Assembly: GCA_902793325.1 (NCBI GenBank)
Contig: CADBCY010000003.1
Coordinates: 30,921-94,920, forward strand
DNA: 64,000 bases
Reading direction: 5' to 3'
DNA from: an uncultured Eubacteriales bacterium
GTDB taxonomy: Bacteria; Bacillota; Clostridia; Christensenellales; Aristaeellaceae
Of the stretch, positions 49,315-57,718 are shown piece after piece; position 1 is the first letter of the stretch; every line of letters begins with the position of its first letter. Under the pieces are notes generated by a model. The model saw only the letters and a list, made by a program, of their open reading frames with translations, was not told the DNA's origin and ran no database searches. The translations under genes and the position numbers were made by a program.

Positions 49315-51045
49315 CTACACGTAGCGCTGGTTGGTGACGTCGAACACGCCGCGGGTCGTGAGGCGGAGCGTCGGGATCACCGAGAGCGCCGTGAAGGACA
49401 GCGTCATGAACGGGTCCACGTCGCGGTTGACGCCCAGCGCGAAGGCCGCCTCCTTGGCCGCCTCCAGCTTTTCGTTCACCGTCGTCAGCGGCTCGCGGCT
49501 CATGATGCCCGCCACCTGTAGCTGCAGCTCGCGCTTCACCGCGTCGCCCTCCCACACGACGAGGCCGCCGTTCAGCTCGACCACGCGGTTGACCGCCGCG
49601 GCGATCTCCGCCTCGCTGGCGCCCACGGCGATGATGTTGTGGCTGTCGTGGGAGATGGAGGTCGCGACCGCGCCGCGCTTCAGCCCGTAGCCCCGGATGT
49701 AGCCGATGCCGACGTGGTGCGTGTTGTTGTACCGCTCGGCGACGATGATCTTCAGCGTGTCGCTCTCCACGTCGATCCCCTCCGCGTAGCCCGCGTCCAA
49801 GGTGACGATCTCGCCGGGCACCAACCCGAGCACGCCGCGCGGCCGCGCTTCGACGAGCGCTTCCTCCGTCAGGCGGTCCATGTTGAAGGTGTTGAGCGCG
49901 CGTCGGACGAGCTCGGGATCGATCTCCGGCTCGTTGATTTCGCACACCTTCTCGCCGTCGAACACCTGCGCGCCCTTCCTGTACACGGAGCGGATGTTGA
50001 AGTCTTCGAAGCTGTCGATCACGACGAAATCGGCCAGGTATCCCGGGGCGATCGCGCCGCGGTTGTTGAGCTTGAAGTAGCGCGCGGGCTGGAGGGTGGC
50101 GCACTTGACCGCGATGATGGGGTCGACGCCGGCGCGGATGGCGCGCCGCATGATGTGGTCGATGTCGCCCTTGGCGAGCATGTCGCTGGGGTGGATGTCG
50201 TCGGTGCAGAACATGCAGTTGGCGCTGTACTTCGGCTGGAGCAGCGGCAGCAGCGCGTCCAGGTTGCGGGCGGCGGTCCCCTCCCGGATCATGATGTGCT
50301 GGCCGCGCGCCATCTTTTCGAGCGCCTCATGCACGTCGGAGCACTCGTGGTCGGAATAGATGCCGGCGGAGACGTAGGCGTCGAGCGTCCGCCCGGCGAT
50401 GCCCGGCGCGTGGCCGTCGATGATCTTGTGGTGGCTCTGGGCGGCGATGATCTTCTCCAGCACCAGGCTGTCCGCGTTGACCACGCCGGGGTAATTCATC
50501 ATCTCGGCGAGGCCCAGCACGCGCGGGTGCTCGTAGAAGGAATCGATGGCCCGGTAATCCAGCGTCGCGCCGGACTCGTCCAGCGGCGTCGCCGGCACGC
50601 AGGAGGGCAGCATGACGCGCACGTCCACCGGCAGGCCCTCCGTGGCCTGCAGGATGTACTCGATCCCGTCGGTGCCCATGACGTTGGCGATCTCATGGGG
50701 ATCGGTGACGACCGTGGTGGTGCCGTGCGGCAGGACCGCCTTCACGAATTCCGCGGGCGCGACGAGGGAGCTCTCCAGGTGGATGTGCGCGTCGATCAGC
50801 CCGGGCAGCACCAGCATGCCGCCCACGTCGACCTCCGTTTCGCCGCGGTACCCCTCGCCCATGCCGGCGATGAGCCCGTTTGCCACGGCGATGTCGCCAT
50901 GGCCCAGTTCGTTGCAGAACACGTTGACGTAGGTCGCGTTCCGGAGCACGAGATCCGCCCTGCGGCGCCCCGCGGCGACCTCCAGCATGTGTTGCTTTCG
51001 GATCAGCTTGCGATTGATTCGACCCGTGTAGGTTTCGGTCTTCAT
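49315..51045 (-). CDS. ade: Adenine deaminase
   Basis: A 576-residue AdeC-type amidohydrolase making hypoxanthine and ammonia from adenine. Motifs: PGLIDAHIHLESSLV, HGTTTVVTDPHEIANVMG, IDGHAPGIAG, SAGIYSDHEC, FCTDDIHPSDM, and the C-terminal SISHDSHNIIAVG typical of the family. Length is normal (about 575). ATG at 51045 is preceded by TTGAAGGGAGGCACGGC. It reads toward the maturation genes; its product enters the xanthine dehydrogenase route, so it completes purine-base input beside guaD. Confidence 0.94.
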   Translation of the reverse strand: MKTETYTGRINRKLIRKQHMLEVAAGRRRADLVLRNATYVNVFCNELGHGDIAVANGLIAGMGEGYRGETEVDVGGMLVLPGLIDAHIHLESSLVAPAEFVKAVLPHGTTTVVTDPHEIANVMGTDGIEYILQATEGLPVDVRVMLPSCVPATPLDESGATLDYRAIDSFYEHPRVLGLAEMMNYPGVVNADSLVLEKIIAAQSHHKIIDGHAPGIAGRTLDAYVSAGIYSDHECSDVHEALEKMARGQHIMIREGTAARNLDALLPLLQPKYSANCMFCTDDIHPSDMLAKGDIDHIMRRAIRAGVDPIIAVKCATLQPARYFKLNNRGAIAPGYLADFVVIDSFEDFNIRSVYRKGAQVFDGEKVCEINEPEIDPELVRRALNTFNMDRLTEEALVEARPRGVLGLVPGEIVTLDAGYAEGIDVESDTLKIIVAERYNNTHHVGIGYIRGYGLKRGAVATSISHDSHNIIAVGASEAEIAAAVNRVVELNGGLVVWEGDAVKRELQLQVAGIMSREPLTTVNEKLEAAKEAAFALGVNRDVDPFMTLSFTALSVIPTLRLTTRGVFDVTNQRYV

Positions 51046-51103
51046 GCCGTGCCTCCCTTCAAGTCGCGGTTCCCGCCGCTTTCGCCCACGCGCGTTTCCC
51101 GTA

Positions 51104-51907
51104 TTATCCCTTCACATAGTAATGCCTTGCGAGCCACCTCGACAGGCCGTCCAGCCCGGGGTACACGATTCGCTCGCTGATGTTCAGCTGGTCCAGCAGG
51201 TCGCGCACCTGCCAGCGCAGCTCCTTCCGGATCACAAAGCGCACCGTCTTCTCGGTGTGGGCGTCTAGGAAATCGATCACGTCCTCCATCCCCATGGGGA
51301 CGATGGAGAAAAAGGAATACTGGTTGATGATCCGCTGCTCGATCGACGGCGGCTCCACGATGAGCATCGCGTTGCCCCGCATGTCCGCGTCGTATTCCTC
51401 CGGGCTCGAGCAGGCCTCGTGCAGCATCTTCAGCGAGAACACGGTCGTCTGCGACCTCTCCATGACCCGCTGGTACTTCTCCGGGAGCAGCTTGTGCAGC
51501 TCGTCGACGTCGATCCGCCACACCACGCAGTCGTGCTTGTCCATGTCGTCCAGGTTGTTCTCGCTGAGGGCGAAGTGCAGGCTCGTCAGCGGCGAGAACG
51601 ACCAGTCCAGCAGCCGCGTGGGCAGGCCGTGGTGCTGCCCCAGGATCATCTGCCGCCATACGCTGCTCTCGATGGACGGGTCCTCGAGCGCGGCGTACTT
51701 GGTGAAGTTCGACAGTATGACGGGCTCCAGCCGCCGGCGCTTGTCCTTGCAGACGCGGCGGAGGGAGGTCACGAGCCTGAAGTCGGTGTTCGGCATGCCG
51801 CGGTACACGTGCAGCGAGCGGTAGCGATCCAGGTCGCTGCGGTACCGCTGCTCCATCAGAAGCTGGGAGATGCCGAAGATATCGTCGATGACGTAGGTCT
51901 TGACCAT
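51104..51907 (-). CDS. FRG-domain protein
   Basis: A 267-residue protein with an FRG domain: VYRGMPNTDFRLVTSLRR (about 34-51), the long conserved QHHGLPTRLLDWSFSPLTSLHFAL (about 92-115) and IEQRIINQYSFFSIV (about 193-207). FRG domains (named for F/Y-R-G) are of unknown biochemistry and are frequent in defence or stress loci. The C-terminal 60 residues (RFVIRKELRWQVRDLLDQL ... ARHYYVKG) are helical. GGGAGGGAGCGAAC precedes ATG. The stop lies 58 bp before adenine deaminase on the same strand. A distant relative is in the island at 60689-61816. Confidence 0.85.
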   Translation of the reverse strand: MVKTYVIDDIFGISQLLMEQRYRSDLDRYRSLHVYRGMPNTDFRLVTSLRRVCKDKRRRLEPVILSNFTKYAALEDPSIESSVWRQMILGQHHGLPTRLLDWSFSPLTSLHFALSENNLDDMDKHDCVVWRIDVDELHKLLPEKYQRVMERSQTTVFSLKMLHEACSSPEEYDADMRGNAMLIVEPPSIEQRIINQYSFFSIVPMGMEDVIDFLDAHTEKTVRFVIRKELRWQVRDLLDQLNISERIVYPGLDGLSRWLARHYYVKG

Positions 51908-51985
51908 GTTCGCTCCCTCCCGTCGGGTTGGCTTTTGCAGGGGGTTCGCGCCGCCGGGGCGCGGGGTCGTTGCCGGGAAGGGGGA

Positions 51986-53071
51986 TCAGATCACCACCTG
52001 GTCGCGCCCGTGCACCTTGCCCAGGTAGAGCTTTCGGTCGGCCCGATCCAGTATGGCGTCCGTCGGCGACTTGAAGTCGTACTCCTCCACGCCGATGGTA
52101 ACCGTGATCGAGAAATCCTCGTCGCCGAAGTGCAGCGGGAGCTTGCGTATCGTCGAGTGCAGCTGCTGCATGGTCACCCCGGCCTGATCGAGGTTCATCT
52201 CCGGCATGAAGAAGCAGAATTCCTCGCCGCCCCAGCGGCAGACCATGTACTTGCCCTCGCCCTCGGCCAGGAACAGCCTGGACAGCTCCACCAGCGTGTA
52301 GTCGCCGCAGTTGTGGCCGTAGGTGTCGTTCACCTTCTTGAAGAAATCGATGTCCGCGATGGCGATGCCGAACTGGGCGGAGGGGTTGTTGGCCCGGTAC
52401 TGCTCGATGACGTCCAGCATCGCGCGGCGGTTGGGCAGTTGGGTGAGCGGGTCGGTGCCGGCTTCCTTGTGGAGCTCCTGGTTGTTGATGGTCAACTGGC
52501 GCTCGCTCGCCTGGATGCTGGAGCTGAAGAGGATGTAGTTGATCGAAAGGATCACCAGCGGGATGACGCTGTTGATGACCTGGAAGAAGAGGCTGACGGT
52601 ATGGTTCAGCGCGCCAGTGGGCGCGTGATGCAGCGAGTAGGCGAACAGGACCACGCGGAAGCCGATCAGCCCCAGGCAGTAGGCGATCTTGCCCCGCGGC
52701 GGTTCGTAGATGTTGAAGAAGGCGAGGGAGAGGACCGGCACGAGGATGTTCGGGCTGCCGGCGGACCAGCCGAAGGTGTGCACGAACCACGTCAGCCATG
52801 CGCCGATGATCGTCGCCACGCAGGCCAGGTTCGCCCGCGCGCTCATCTTGTCCATGAGCCACAGGCACGCGGCCGTCGCGAGGATGACGGCGATGGGCAC
52901 CAAGGCCGGCGCGCCGGTCGCCAGCGCGGACAGTACCGTGCCCGCCAGGAAGTAGCTGGCGAGGATCGCTTCGCTGATGAACAGCGCCGTGCGATAGTAC
53001 GTGGGCATGCCCCGGCCCGACCTGGGCACCTCCTGATGGAGGAAATTGTACAGAAACTGCGTCTTACCCAT
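51986..53071 (-). CDS. Membrane diguanylate cyclase
   Basis: A 361-residue protein: six or so membrane helices in residues 25-190, a short linker, then a GGDEF domain (about 200-361). Motifs: DPLTQLPNRRAML, IADIDFFKKVNDTYGHNCGD and an intact active loop CRWGGEEFCFF. Diguanylate cyclase activity is expected; there is no R-x-x-D inhibitory site five residues before GGEEF. It can act opposite to the EAL protein at 15313-18213. Start ATG at 53071; GGAATGAGATGAAACGCC is the weak upstream region. Confidence 0.9.
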   Translation of the reverse strand: MGKTQFLYNFLHQEVPRSGRGMPTYYRTALFISEAILASYFLAGTVLSALATGAPALVPIAVILATAACLWLMDKMSARANLACVATIIGAWLTWFVHTFGWSAGSPNILVPVLSLAFFNIYEPPRGKIAYCLGLIGFRVVLFAYSLHHAPTGALNHTVSLFFQVINSVIPLVILSINYILFSSSIQASERQLTINNQELHKEAGTDPLTQLPNRRAMLDVIEQYRANNPSAQFGIAIADIDFFKKVNDTYGHNCGDYTLVELSRLFLAEGEGKYMVCRWGGEEFCFFMPEMNLDQAGVTMQQLHSTIRKLPLHFGDEDFSITVTIGVEEYDFKSPTDAILDRADRKLYLGKVHGRDQVVI

Positions 53072-53249
53072 GGCGTTTCATCTCATTCCATTGTCCGGCG
53101 ACGGTGATCTCCCCCGGCGCGGGCGGCGGGGAGGACGGGGGAAGGAGGGGGAAGAGCCCTTCCTTTCCTTATTTTAACACAAGGGGCCGGTCGCTGTCCA
53201 CAGGCTTTTTTCGATTCGCGCGGTTTTTGGCCCCGGCGCGGCGCCCGGT

Positions 53250-53633
53250 TCACTCGGCGGCATTGCGCGCCCCGGCTTCGGACGCCCCGCGGAGGCCGTC
53301 CCGCAGCGCGTCCGCGAGCTTGTACCACCGCTGCACGGTGTTTTCGAGGAAGAAGTAGTGCCAGAAATAGAAGAGCAGCAGCACGGCCAGCACGAGCACC
53401 ATGGCCGCGGCCAGGGGGTTCGTCTCCGGGTGGAGCGCCGCGAGATCCACCGCGAACAGCTCCGCGAACACGGTCATGACCAGCACGATCAGGTGCGCGA
53501 GCCGCTCGTGCTGCAGCCAGCGCAGCTTCTCGAGGTGCGCTTCCAGCACGGCCCGCGACGGCGGCCGCGACGCGAGGTCGGCCTCGTGGTCCCGGCAGTA
53601 CCGCTTGATGTTGATGCCGAATCGATCCTTCAT
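53250..53633 (-). CDS. Small two-helix membrane protein, unknown function
   Basis: A 127-residue protein with two hydrophobic helices (about 46-63 and 72-95), a basic/acidic N-terminal region beginning MKDRFGINIKRYCRDHEADL and an amphipathic C-terminal tail ending GARNAAE. The start at 53633 follows GGGAGGGAGCGGCGCAC; an upstream in-frame start lacks support. It has its own promoter (53747-53775) and lies 178 bp before the diguanylate cyclase on the same strand. No family recognised. Confidence 0.7.
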   Translation of the reverse strand: MKDRFGINIKRYCRDHEADLASRPPSRAVLEAHLEKLRWLQHERLAHLIVLVMTVFAELFAVDLAALHPETNPLAAAMVLVLAVLLLFYFWHYFFLENTVQRWYKLADALRDGLRGASEAGARNAAE

Positions 53634-53746
53634 GTGCGCCGCTCCCTCCCGGCCGGGCGTCCGCCGCGGGCATTCGGATTTGCTGAGCCGCATGCGCCCC
53701 GCGCGGGATGACCGCGGGCGGAATGCGGACTGGAACGCTTGCGGAT

Positions 53747-53775
53747 ATTGTACCGGATGGCCCCGGAAATGTCAA
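53747..53775 (-). promoter_or_regulatory. Strong promoter for the small membrane protein gene
   Basis: On the minus strand TTGACA (53770-53775), 17-base spacer, TACAAT (53747-53752). The gap 53634-53945 (312 bp) holds this and the divergent plus-strand promoter and nothing else recognised. Confidence 0.75.
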
Positions 53776-53829
53776 ACCGGAATCGCGGGCGGAGCGGCCC
53801 AAAACCCCCGGAATCGCGCCCCTGTGCGG

Positions 53830-53858
53830 TTGCCGGGCGGAGGATTCTATGCTACAAT
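53830..53858 (+). promoter_or_regulatory. Promoter for the PHP phosphoesterase gene
   Basis: TTGCCG (53830-53835), 17-base spacer, TACAAT (53853-53858), about 88 bp before the ATG at 53946. Confidence 0.65.
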
Positions 53859-53945
53859 GATCTCACGGAAAGCGCGCGCCGACAGGACCGGCCGATGGAC
53901 GCCGGGGCGGGAACGCGAGACTCGGCGCGCCGCGGGGAGAGCGAT

Positions 53946-54743
53946 ATGGGGTATATCTATGAAACCCACCTGCACACCAGCCAGGCCAGCGCCTGCGGGA
54001 AGTCGCCCGGGCGGGATTATATCCAGAGGTACATCGACGCCGGCTATGCGGGCGTCATCGTCACCGACCACTTCTACCGGGGCAACTGCGCCGTGGACCG
54101 CGGCCTGCCCTGGCGCGAGTTCGTCAACCGGTTTTGCGCGGGCTACGAGGATGCCCGCAACGAGGGCGAGAAGCGGGGCCTGCCCGTGTTCTTCGGCTGG
54201 GAGGAGAACTTCGACGGGGACGAGTACCTGATCTACGGCCCGGACAGGGAGTGGATGCTGGCGCACCCGGACATGCCCACCTGGACGCGCAGGCAGCAGT
54301 ATGAAAGGGTGCGCGCCGCCGGCGGCTGCGTGGTGCAGGCGCACCCGTTTCGCGCCAGGAGCTACAACCACACGATCTACCTGTCGCACGCGCTGTGCGA
54401 CGCGGTGGAGGGCTTCAACGCCGGCAACGAGCCGCGCTGGGACAGCCTCGCCATGCGCTACGCCGAGGTCGTCGGCCTGCCGGTCACCGCGGGGTCGGAC
54501 AACCACTGCGCCGAGGCGATGTGCCCGGAGAAGCTGGCCGGGGTGGTGTTCGACCGGCCGCTCGCCGGCGCGGGCGACTACGCGGCCGCGATCCTTAAGC
54601 GGCGGCCCTTCGGGCTGTACAGCCGCCGCGAAACGCCGCGGTGGACGGAGGCCATCGCGCCGGACCTGCCCTGCAGGTGGCTGGACAGCGAGGGCCGCGA
54701 CACCGGCGCGGATGTGATGGAGCAGCTCGGGCGCGGCCGGTGA
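53946..54743 (+). CDS. PHP-domain metal-dependent phosphoesterase
   Basis: A 265-residue PHP-fold protein. Metal-binding motifs in order: ETHLHTSQASACG (HxH), VTDHFY (D-H), EENFDGDEYL (E), VVQAHPFRAR (H), and GSDNHCAEA (D-x-H). Family members hydrolyse phosphoesters such as nucleoside or histidinol phosphates; the substrate here is unknown. The start at 53946 follows GGGGAGAGCGAT and makes the HxH motif lie near the N terminus as in the family; the frame remains open upstream. It has its own promoter and is followed after 64 bp by the permease promoter. Confidence 0.85.
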   Translation: MGYIYETHLHTSQASACGKSPGRDYIQRYIDAGYAGVIVTDHFYRGNCAVDRGLPWREFVNRFCAGYEDARNEGEKRGLPVFFGWEENFDGDEYLIYGPDREWMLAHPDMPTWTRRQQYERVRAAGGCVVQAHPFRARSYNHTIYLSHALCDAVEGFNAGNEPRWDSLAMRYAEVVGLPVTAGSDNHCAEAMCPEKLAGVVFDRPLAGAGDYAAAILKRRPFGLYSRRETPRWTEAIAPDLPCRWLDSEGRDTGADVMEQLGRGR

Positions 54744-54807
54744 AGCGGCGCGCGGCGCCGGGGCCGCCGGAATAACGAACGGAAGCGAAGATTCCGCACT
54801 TTTTCAG

Positions 54808-54836
54808 TTGATCGGACGCCGCGTTTTTGCTATAAT
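54808..54836 (+). promoter_or_regulatory. Promoter for the APC permease gene
   Basis: TTGATC (54808-54813), 17-base spacer, TATAAT (54831-54836), followed by a 130-base untranslated leader. Confidence 0.75.
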
Positions 54837-54965
54837 AGAAAATGGATGGGTGTTTCCGGGGATCATGACGGCCGGGAGGGTCGTCCCGCGGCGCGTTCCC
54901 GATCCGATCGACACCGACACAGCGGCATGCCGCGCGACGGCAGAACACGATTCGGAGGCATGTAT

Positions 54966-56648
54966 ATGGAGGACAACAGAATCTACAACGAGTACGACAG
55001 ATACCTGTCGCCCCTGGATGTCTTGGCCATCGCTTTCGGCTGTACGATCGGCTGGGGCGCCTTCGTAATGCCCGGCACCACGTTCCTGCCCGTGGCCGGC
55101 CCGCTCGGCACGCTGATCGCCATGGCCATCGGCGTGGTCGTGATGCTGGTCATCGGCGCGAACTTCGCCTTCCTGATGCGGCACAGGCCCGGCACGGGCG
55201 GCGTGTACACCTACACGAAGGGCGCGCTGGGCCGGGATCACGCATTCCTGTGCGCCTGGTTCCTCTGCCTGTCCTACCTCACGATCGTATTCCTGAACGC
55301 GACCTCGCTGTTCATCGTCATCCGCGCGGTGTTCGGCAGCCGCCTCCAGGTCGGCTTCAATTACTACAACATCGGCGGGAACGTCATCTTCATGGGCGAG
55401 GTCGGCGCCTCGATCGTCGCGCTGGCGATCGTGGGCCTGCTGTTCATCAACGCCAAGCCGCTGCTGCAGCGCCTGCAGACCGTGCTGGTGGTGATCCTGC
55501 TGGCCTGCGTGCTGATCGTCACGGCGATGTGCCTGCCGCACCTGCGCCTGGACGCGCTGCGCGGCGCGTTCGGCGTCCAGGGGGGCAATAAGGCCCACGC
55601 GGTGTTCTCCATCGTGATGCTGACGCCCTGGGCGTTCGTGGGCTTCGAGGTCATCTCGCTGGAGACGGCGCACTTCGATTTTGAGACCCGCAGCTCGCGC
55701 TGGATCATATTCGCGTCGATCCTGCTGAGCGGCCTCGTCTACGCCTGCCTGACGCTCGTCAGCGTCAGCGCGGCGCCGGACGGATACGCCTCGTGGCAGG
55801 CGTACATCGCGGATCTGGGCGAGCTGAGCGGGATCGCCGCGATCCCCACCTTCTATGCGGCGAGGGCGGTCATCGGCGCGCCGGGCCTCCTGATGATGGC
55901 CGTCGCCGCCGTCGCCGCCATACTGACGGGCATGATCGCGGCGTACCGCGCCACCGCACGCATACTCTCGACGATGGCGGAGGACCGCATCCTGTCGGAG
56001 AAGTTCGCGGAGACGACCTACAGCATACTGTTCATCATGCTGATCTCCATCGGCGTCTCCATGTTCGGGCGAAACGCGTTGCAGTGCTTCATGGAGCTGA
56101 CCGCCTTCGGGGCGATCATCGCCTTCGGCTACACCTCGGTCTCCGCCCTGAAGCTGGCGCGCGAGGCCCGCAACCGCGCCGTCATGGTCACGGGCGCGCT
56201 GGGCACGGCGGCGTCCGTGGTGTTCGCCGTCACGCAGCTGATTCCGAGGATCTCGGTGCTGGAGACCATGGACGCCAATGCGTTCCAGATGCTGGCGCTG
56301 TGGTGCCTGCTGGGCTTCCTGTTCTACCTGCGGATCGTATCCCGCTCCAGCGCGTCGGACTACAGCGGCACCTCCGCCTCCGGCACGGTGATGTTCGCGC
56401 TGCTGCTCTACTCGGTGCTGATGTGGCTCGGCAAGCAGCTGATGGCGGCGGAAACGGTGCAGGTCGTGCGCGAGACGCTGCGGTTTGAGGGCTCGCTGAT
56501 GCTCGGCGTGATCTTCATCGGGCTGTGCATCATGCTGTACATCCAGCGGCTGTTCCGCAAAAAGCACGAGGCGCTGGAGCGCGAACTGAGCCTCGCGGCG
56601 CGGCACGACGACGAAGCGGAGCCGTCGGACCCCGACGCCGAGCCCTGA
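54966..56648 (+). CDS. APC superfamily amino acid/amine permease
   Basis: A 560-residue transporter with 12 or more membrane helices: AIAFGCTIGWGAFVMPGTTF is the helix-1 unwound G-x-G-type segment, PGTGGVYTYTKGALG follows helix 2-3, and TPWAFVGFEVISLETAHFDFETR is helix 6. A charged 40-residue tail ends the protein. Of two closely spaced ATGs (54960, 54966) the second is chosen because CGGAGG is 7 bases before it but only 1 base before the first. Substrate cannot be told; amino acid uptake or exchange is usual. A perfect hairpin terminator follows. Confidence 0.85.
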   Translation: MEDNRIYNEYDRYLSPLDVLAIAFGCTIGWGAFVMPGTTFLPVAGPLGTLIAMAIGVVVMLVIGANFAFLMRHRPGTGGVYTYTKGALGRDHAFLCAWFLCLSYLTIVFLNATSLFIVIRAVFGSRLQVGFNYYNIGGNVIFMGEVGASIVALAIVGLLFINAKPLLQRLQTVLVVILLACVLIVTAMCLPHLRLDALRGAFGVQGGNKAHAVFSIVMLTPWAFVGFEVISLETAHFDFETRSSRWIIFASILLSGLVYACLTLVSVSAAPDGYASWQAYIADLGELSGIAAIPTFYAARAVIGAPGLLMMAVAAVAAILTGMIAAYRATARILSTMAEDRILSEKFAETTYSILFIMLISIGVSMFGRNALQCFMELTAFGAIIAFGYTSVSALKLAREARNRAVMVTGALGTAASVVFAVTQLIPRISVLETMDANAFQMLALWCLLGFLFYLRIVSRSSASDYSGTSASGTVMFALLLYSVLMWLGKQLMAAETVQVVRETLRFEGSLMLGVIFIGLCIMLYIQRLFRKKHEALERELSLAARHDDEAEPSDPDAEP

Positions 56649-56662
56649 CGCCGCCCCTCCCC

Positions 56663-56692
56663 GCGCCGGGCCCTGCGACAGCGGCCCGGCGC
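56663..56692 (+). terminator. Hairpin terminator after the APC permease
   Basis: GCGCCGGGCC (56663-56672) pairs perfectly with GGCCCGGCGC (56683-56692), 10-base loop, followed by GACATTCCTTCTT. It lies 15 bp past the permease stop. Confidence 0.65.
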
Positions 56693-56703
56693 GACATTCC
56701 TTC

Positions 56704-56732
56704 TTGCATATAATAGCTTAATATGTTATACT
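56704..56732 (+). promoter_or_regulatory. Promoter of the HD / MATE-ATPase operon
   Basis: TTGCAT (56704-56709), 17-base spacer, TATACT (56727-56732) in an AT-rich island within GC-rich DNA. Confidence 0.7.
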
Positions 56733-56827
56733 GTTAACACGATGAAAACCTCGGGACGCGGGGGAAAGGCTGTGCGGAACCGACGGATGCGGCGCGGCCC
56801 GAAGGGCGTGCGGAGGGAGTTGAGCGG

Positions 56828-57703
56828 ATGGCGGACGACAGCGATTTTGCCATGGAGCGCCGGCTCATGCGGCTCGACCCGGAGCTGCACAGGCGCTTTA
56901 CCGACGCGGTGTTCGCGTTGCAGCACAACCTCTCCAAATACAAGCTGCTCTTTCCCGAGTTCACGGATCATACGAACCTGCATTCCATGACGGTCATCGA
57001 TTTCTGCAATCAGTTGATCGGCAGCCAGATCGACCGGCTCAACGCGGACGAGCTGTACGCGCTGCTGATGGGCTGCTATTTGCACGACACCGGCATGGGC
57101 ATCACCATGCAGGACTACGAGCTGTTCTCCGCGGAGATCGACTTCGGGCGCTACTTCGATACCCACAGCCGCGATGACCTGCCGACGATCATCCGGGATT
57201 TCCACCACGAATTCTCCGGGCAGTTCATTCGCAAATACGCCGAGCTGTTCGAGATCCCGTCGGAGGCGCACCGCTGGGCGATCATCCAGATCGCGCGCGG
57301 CCATCGCAAGACCGACCTGGCGGACGAGCGCGAATACCCCGCGGCGCTGCCCGTGCCGGGCGGGAACGCGATCTGCCTGCCCTACCTGGCGGCGCTGATC
57401 CGCCTGGCGGATGAAATCGACGCCACCTCGGCGCGCAATCCGATCCTGCTGTACGACCTCGAATCCATGACGAGGGAATACGATATCCTGTGGTACAAGA
57501 CGCTGCGGGCCATCCGGACGCTCGAGGTGACGGAGGATGCGTTCACGCTGCACGTCGAGGAAGCGGACGGCCCGACGCTGGCGCACATCCGGCATGTGGC
57601 GGAGAAGATGCAGAAGACGCTGGACTACTGCCGGGCCGTCGTGTCGGATCGCACGCCCTACGCCATCACGCAGCAGCGGGTGATCGTCGAACAGACCGCC
57701 TGA
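56828..57703 (+). CDS. HD-domain metal-dependent phosphohydrolase
   Basis: A 291-residue HD-superfamily protein. Ligand pattern: FTDHTNLHS (H48, H52), YLHDTGMG (H86-D87), RDFHHEFSGQF (H126-H127), IARGHRKTDL (H159) and LIRLADEIDAT (D195, D198). This spacing resembles the HD-CE type, which is often fused to GHKL/HSP90-like ATPases in conflict systems. Here the neighbour 15 bp downstream is a transporter ending in a GHKL-type ATPase domain, an equivalent pairing in separate chains. Nucleotide or modified-nucleotide hydrolysis is expected. GGAGGGAGTTGAGCGG precedes ATG. Confidence 0.83.
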   Translation: MADDSDFAMERRLMRLDPELHRRFTDAVFALQHNLSKYKLLFPEFTDHTNLHSMTVIDFCNQLIGSQIDRLNADELYALLMGCYLHDTGMGITMQDYELFSAEIDFGRYFDTHSRDDLPTIIRDFHHEFSGQFIRKYAELFEIPSEAHRWAIIQIARGHRKTDLADEREYPAALPVPGGNAICLPYLAALIRLADEIDATSARNPILLYDLESMTREYDILWYKTLRAIRTLEVTEDAFTLHVEEADGPTLAHIRHVAEKMQKTLDYCRAVVSDRTPYAITQQRVIVEQTA

Positions 57704-57718
57704 AACGGGGGCCATACC

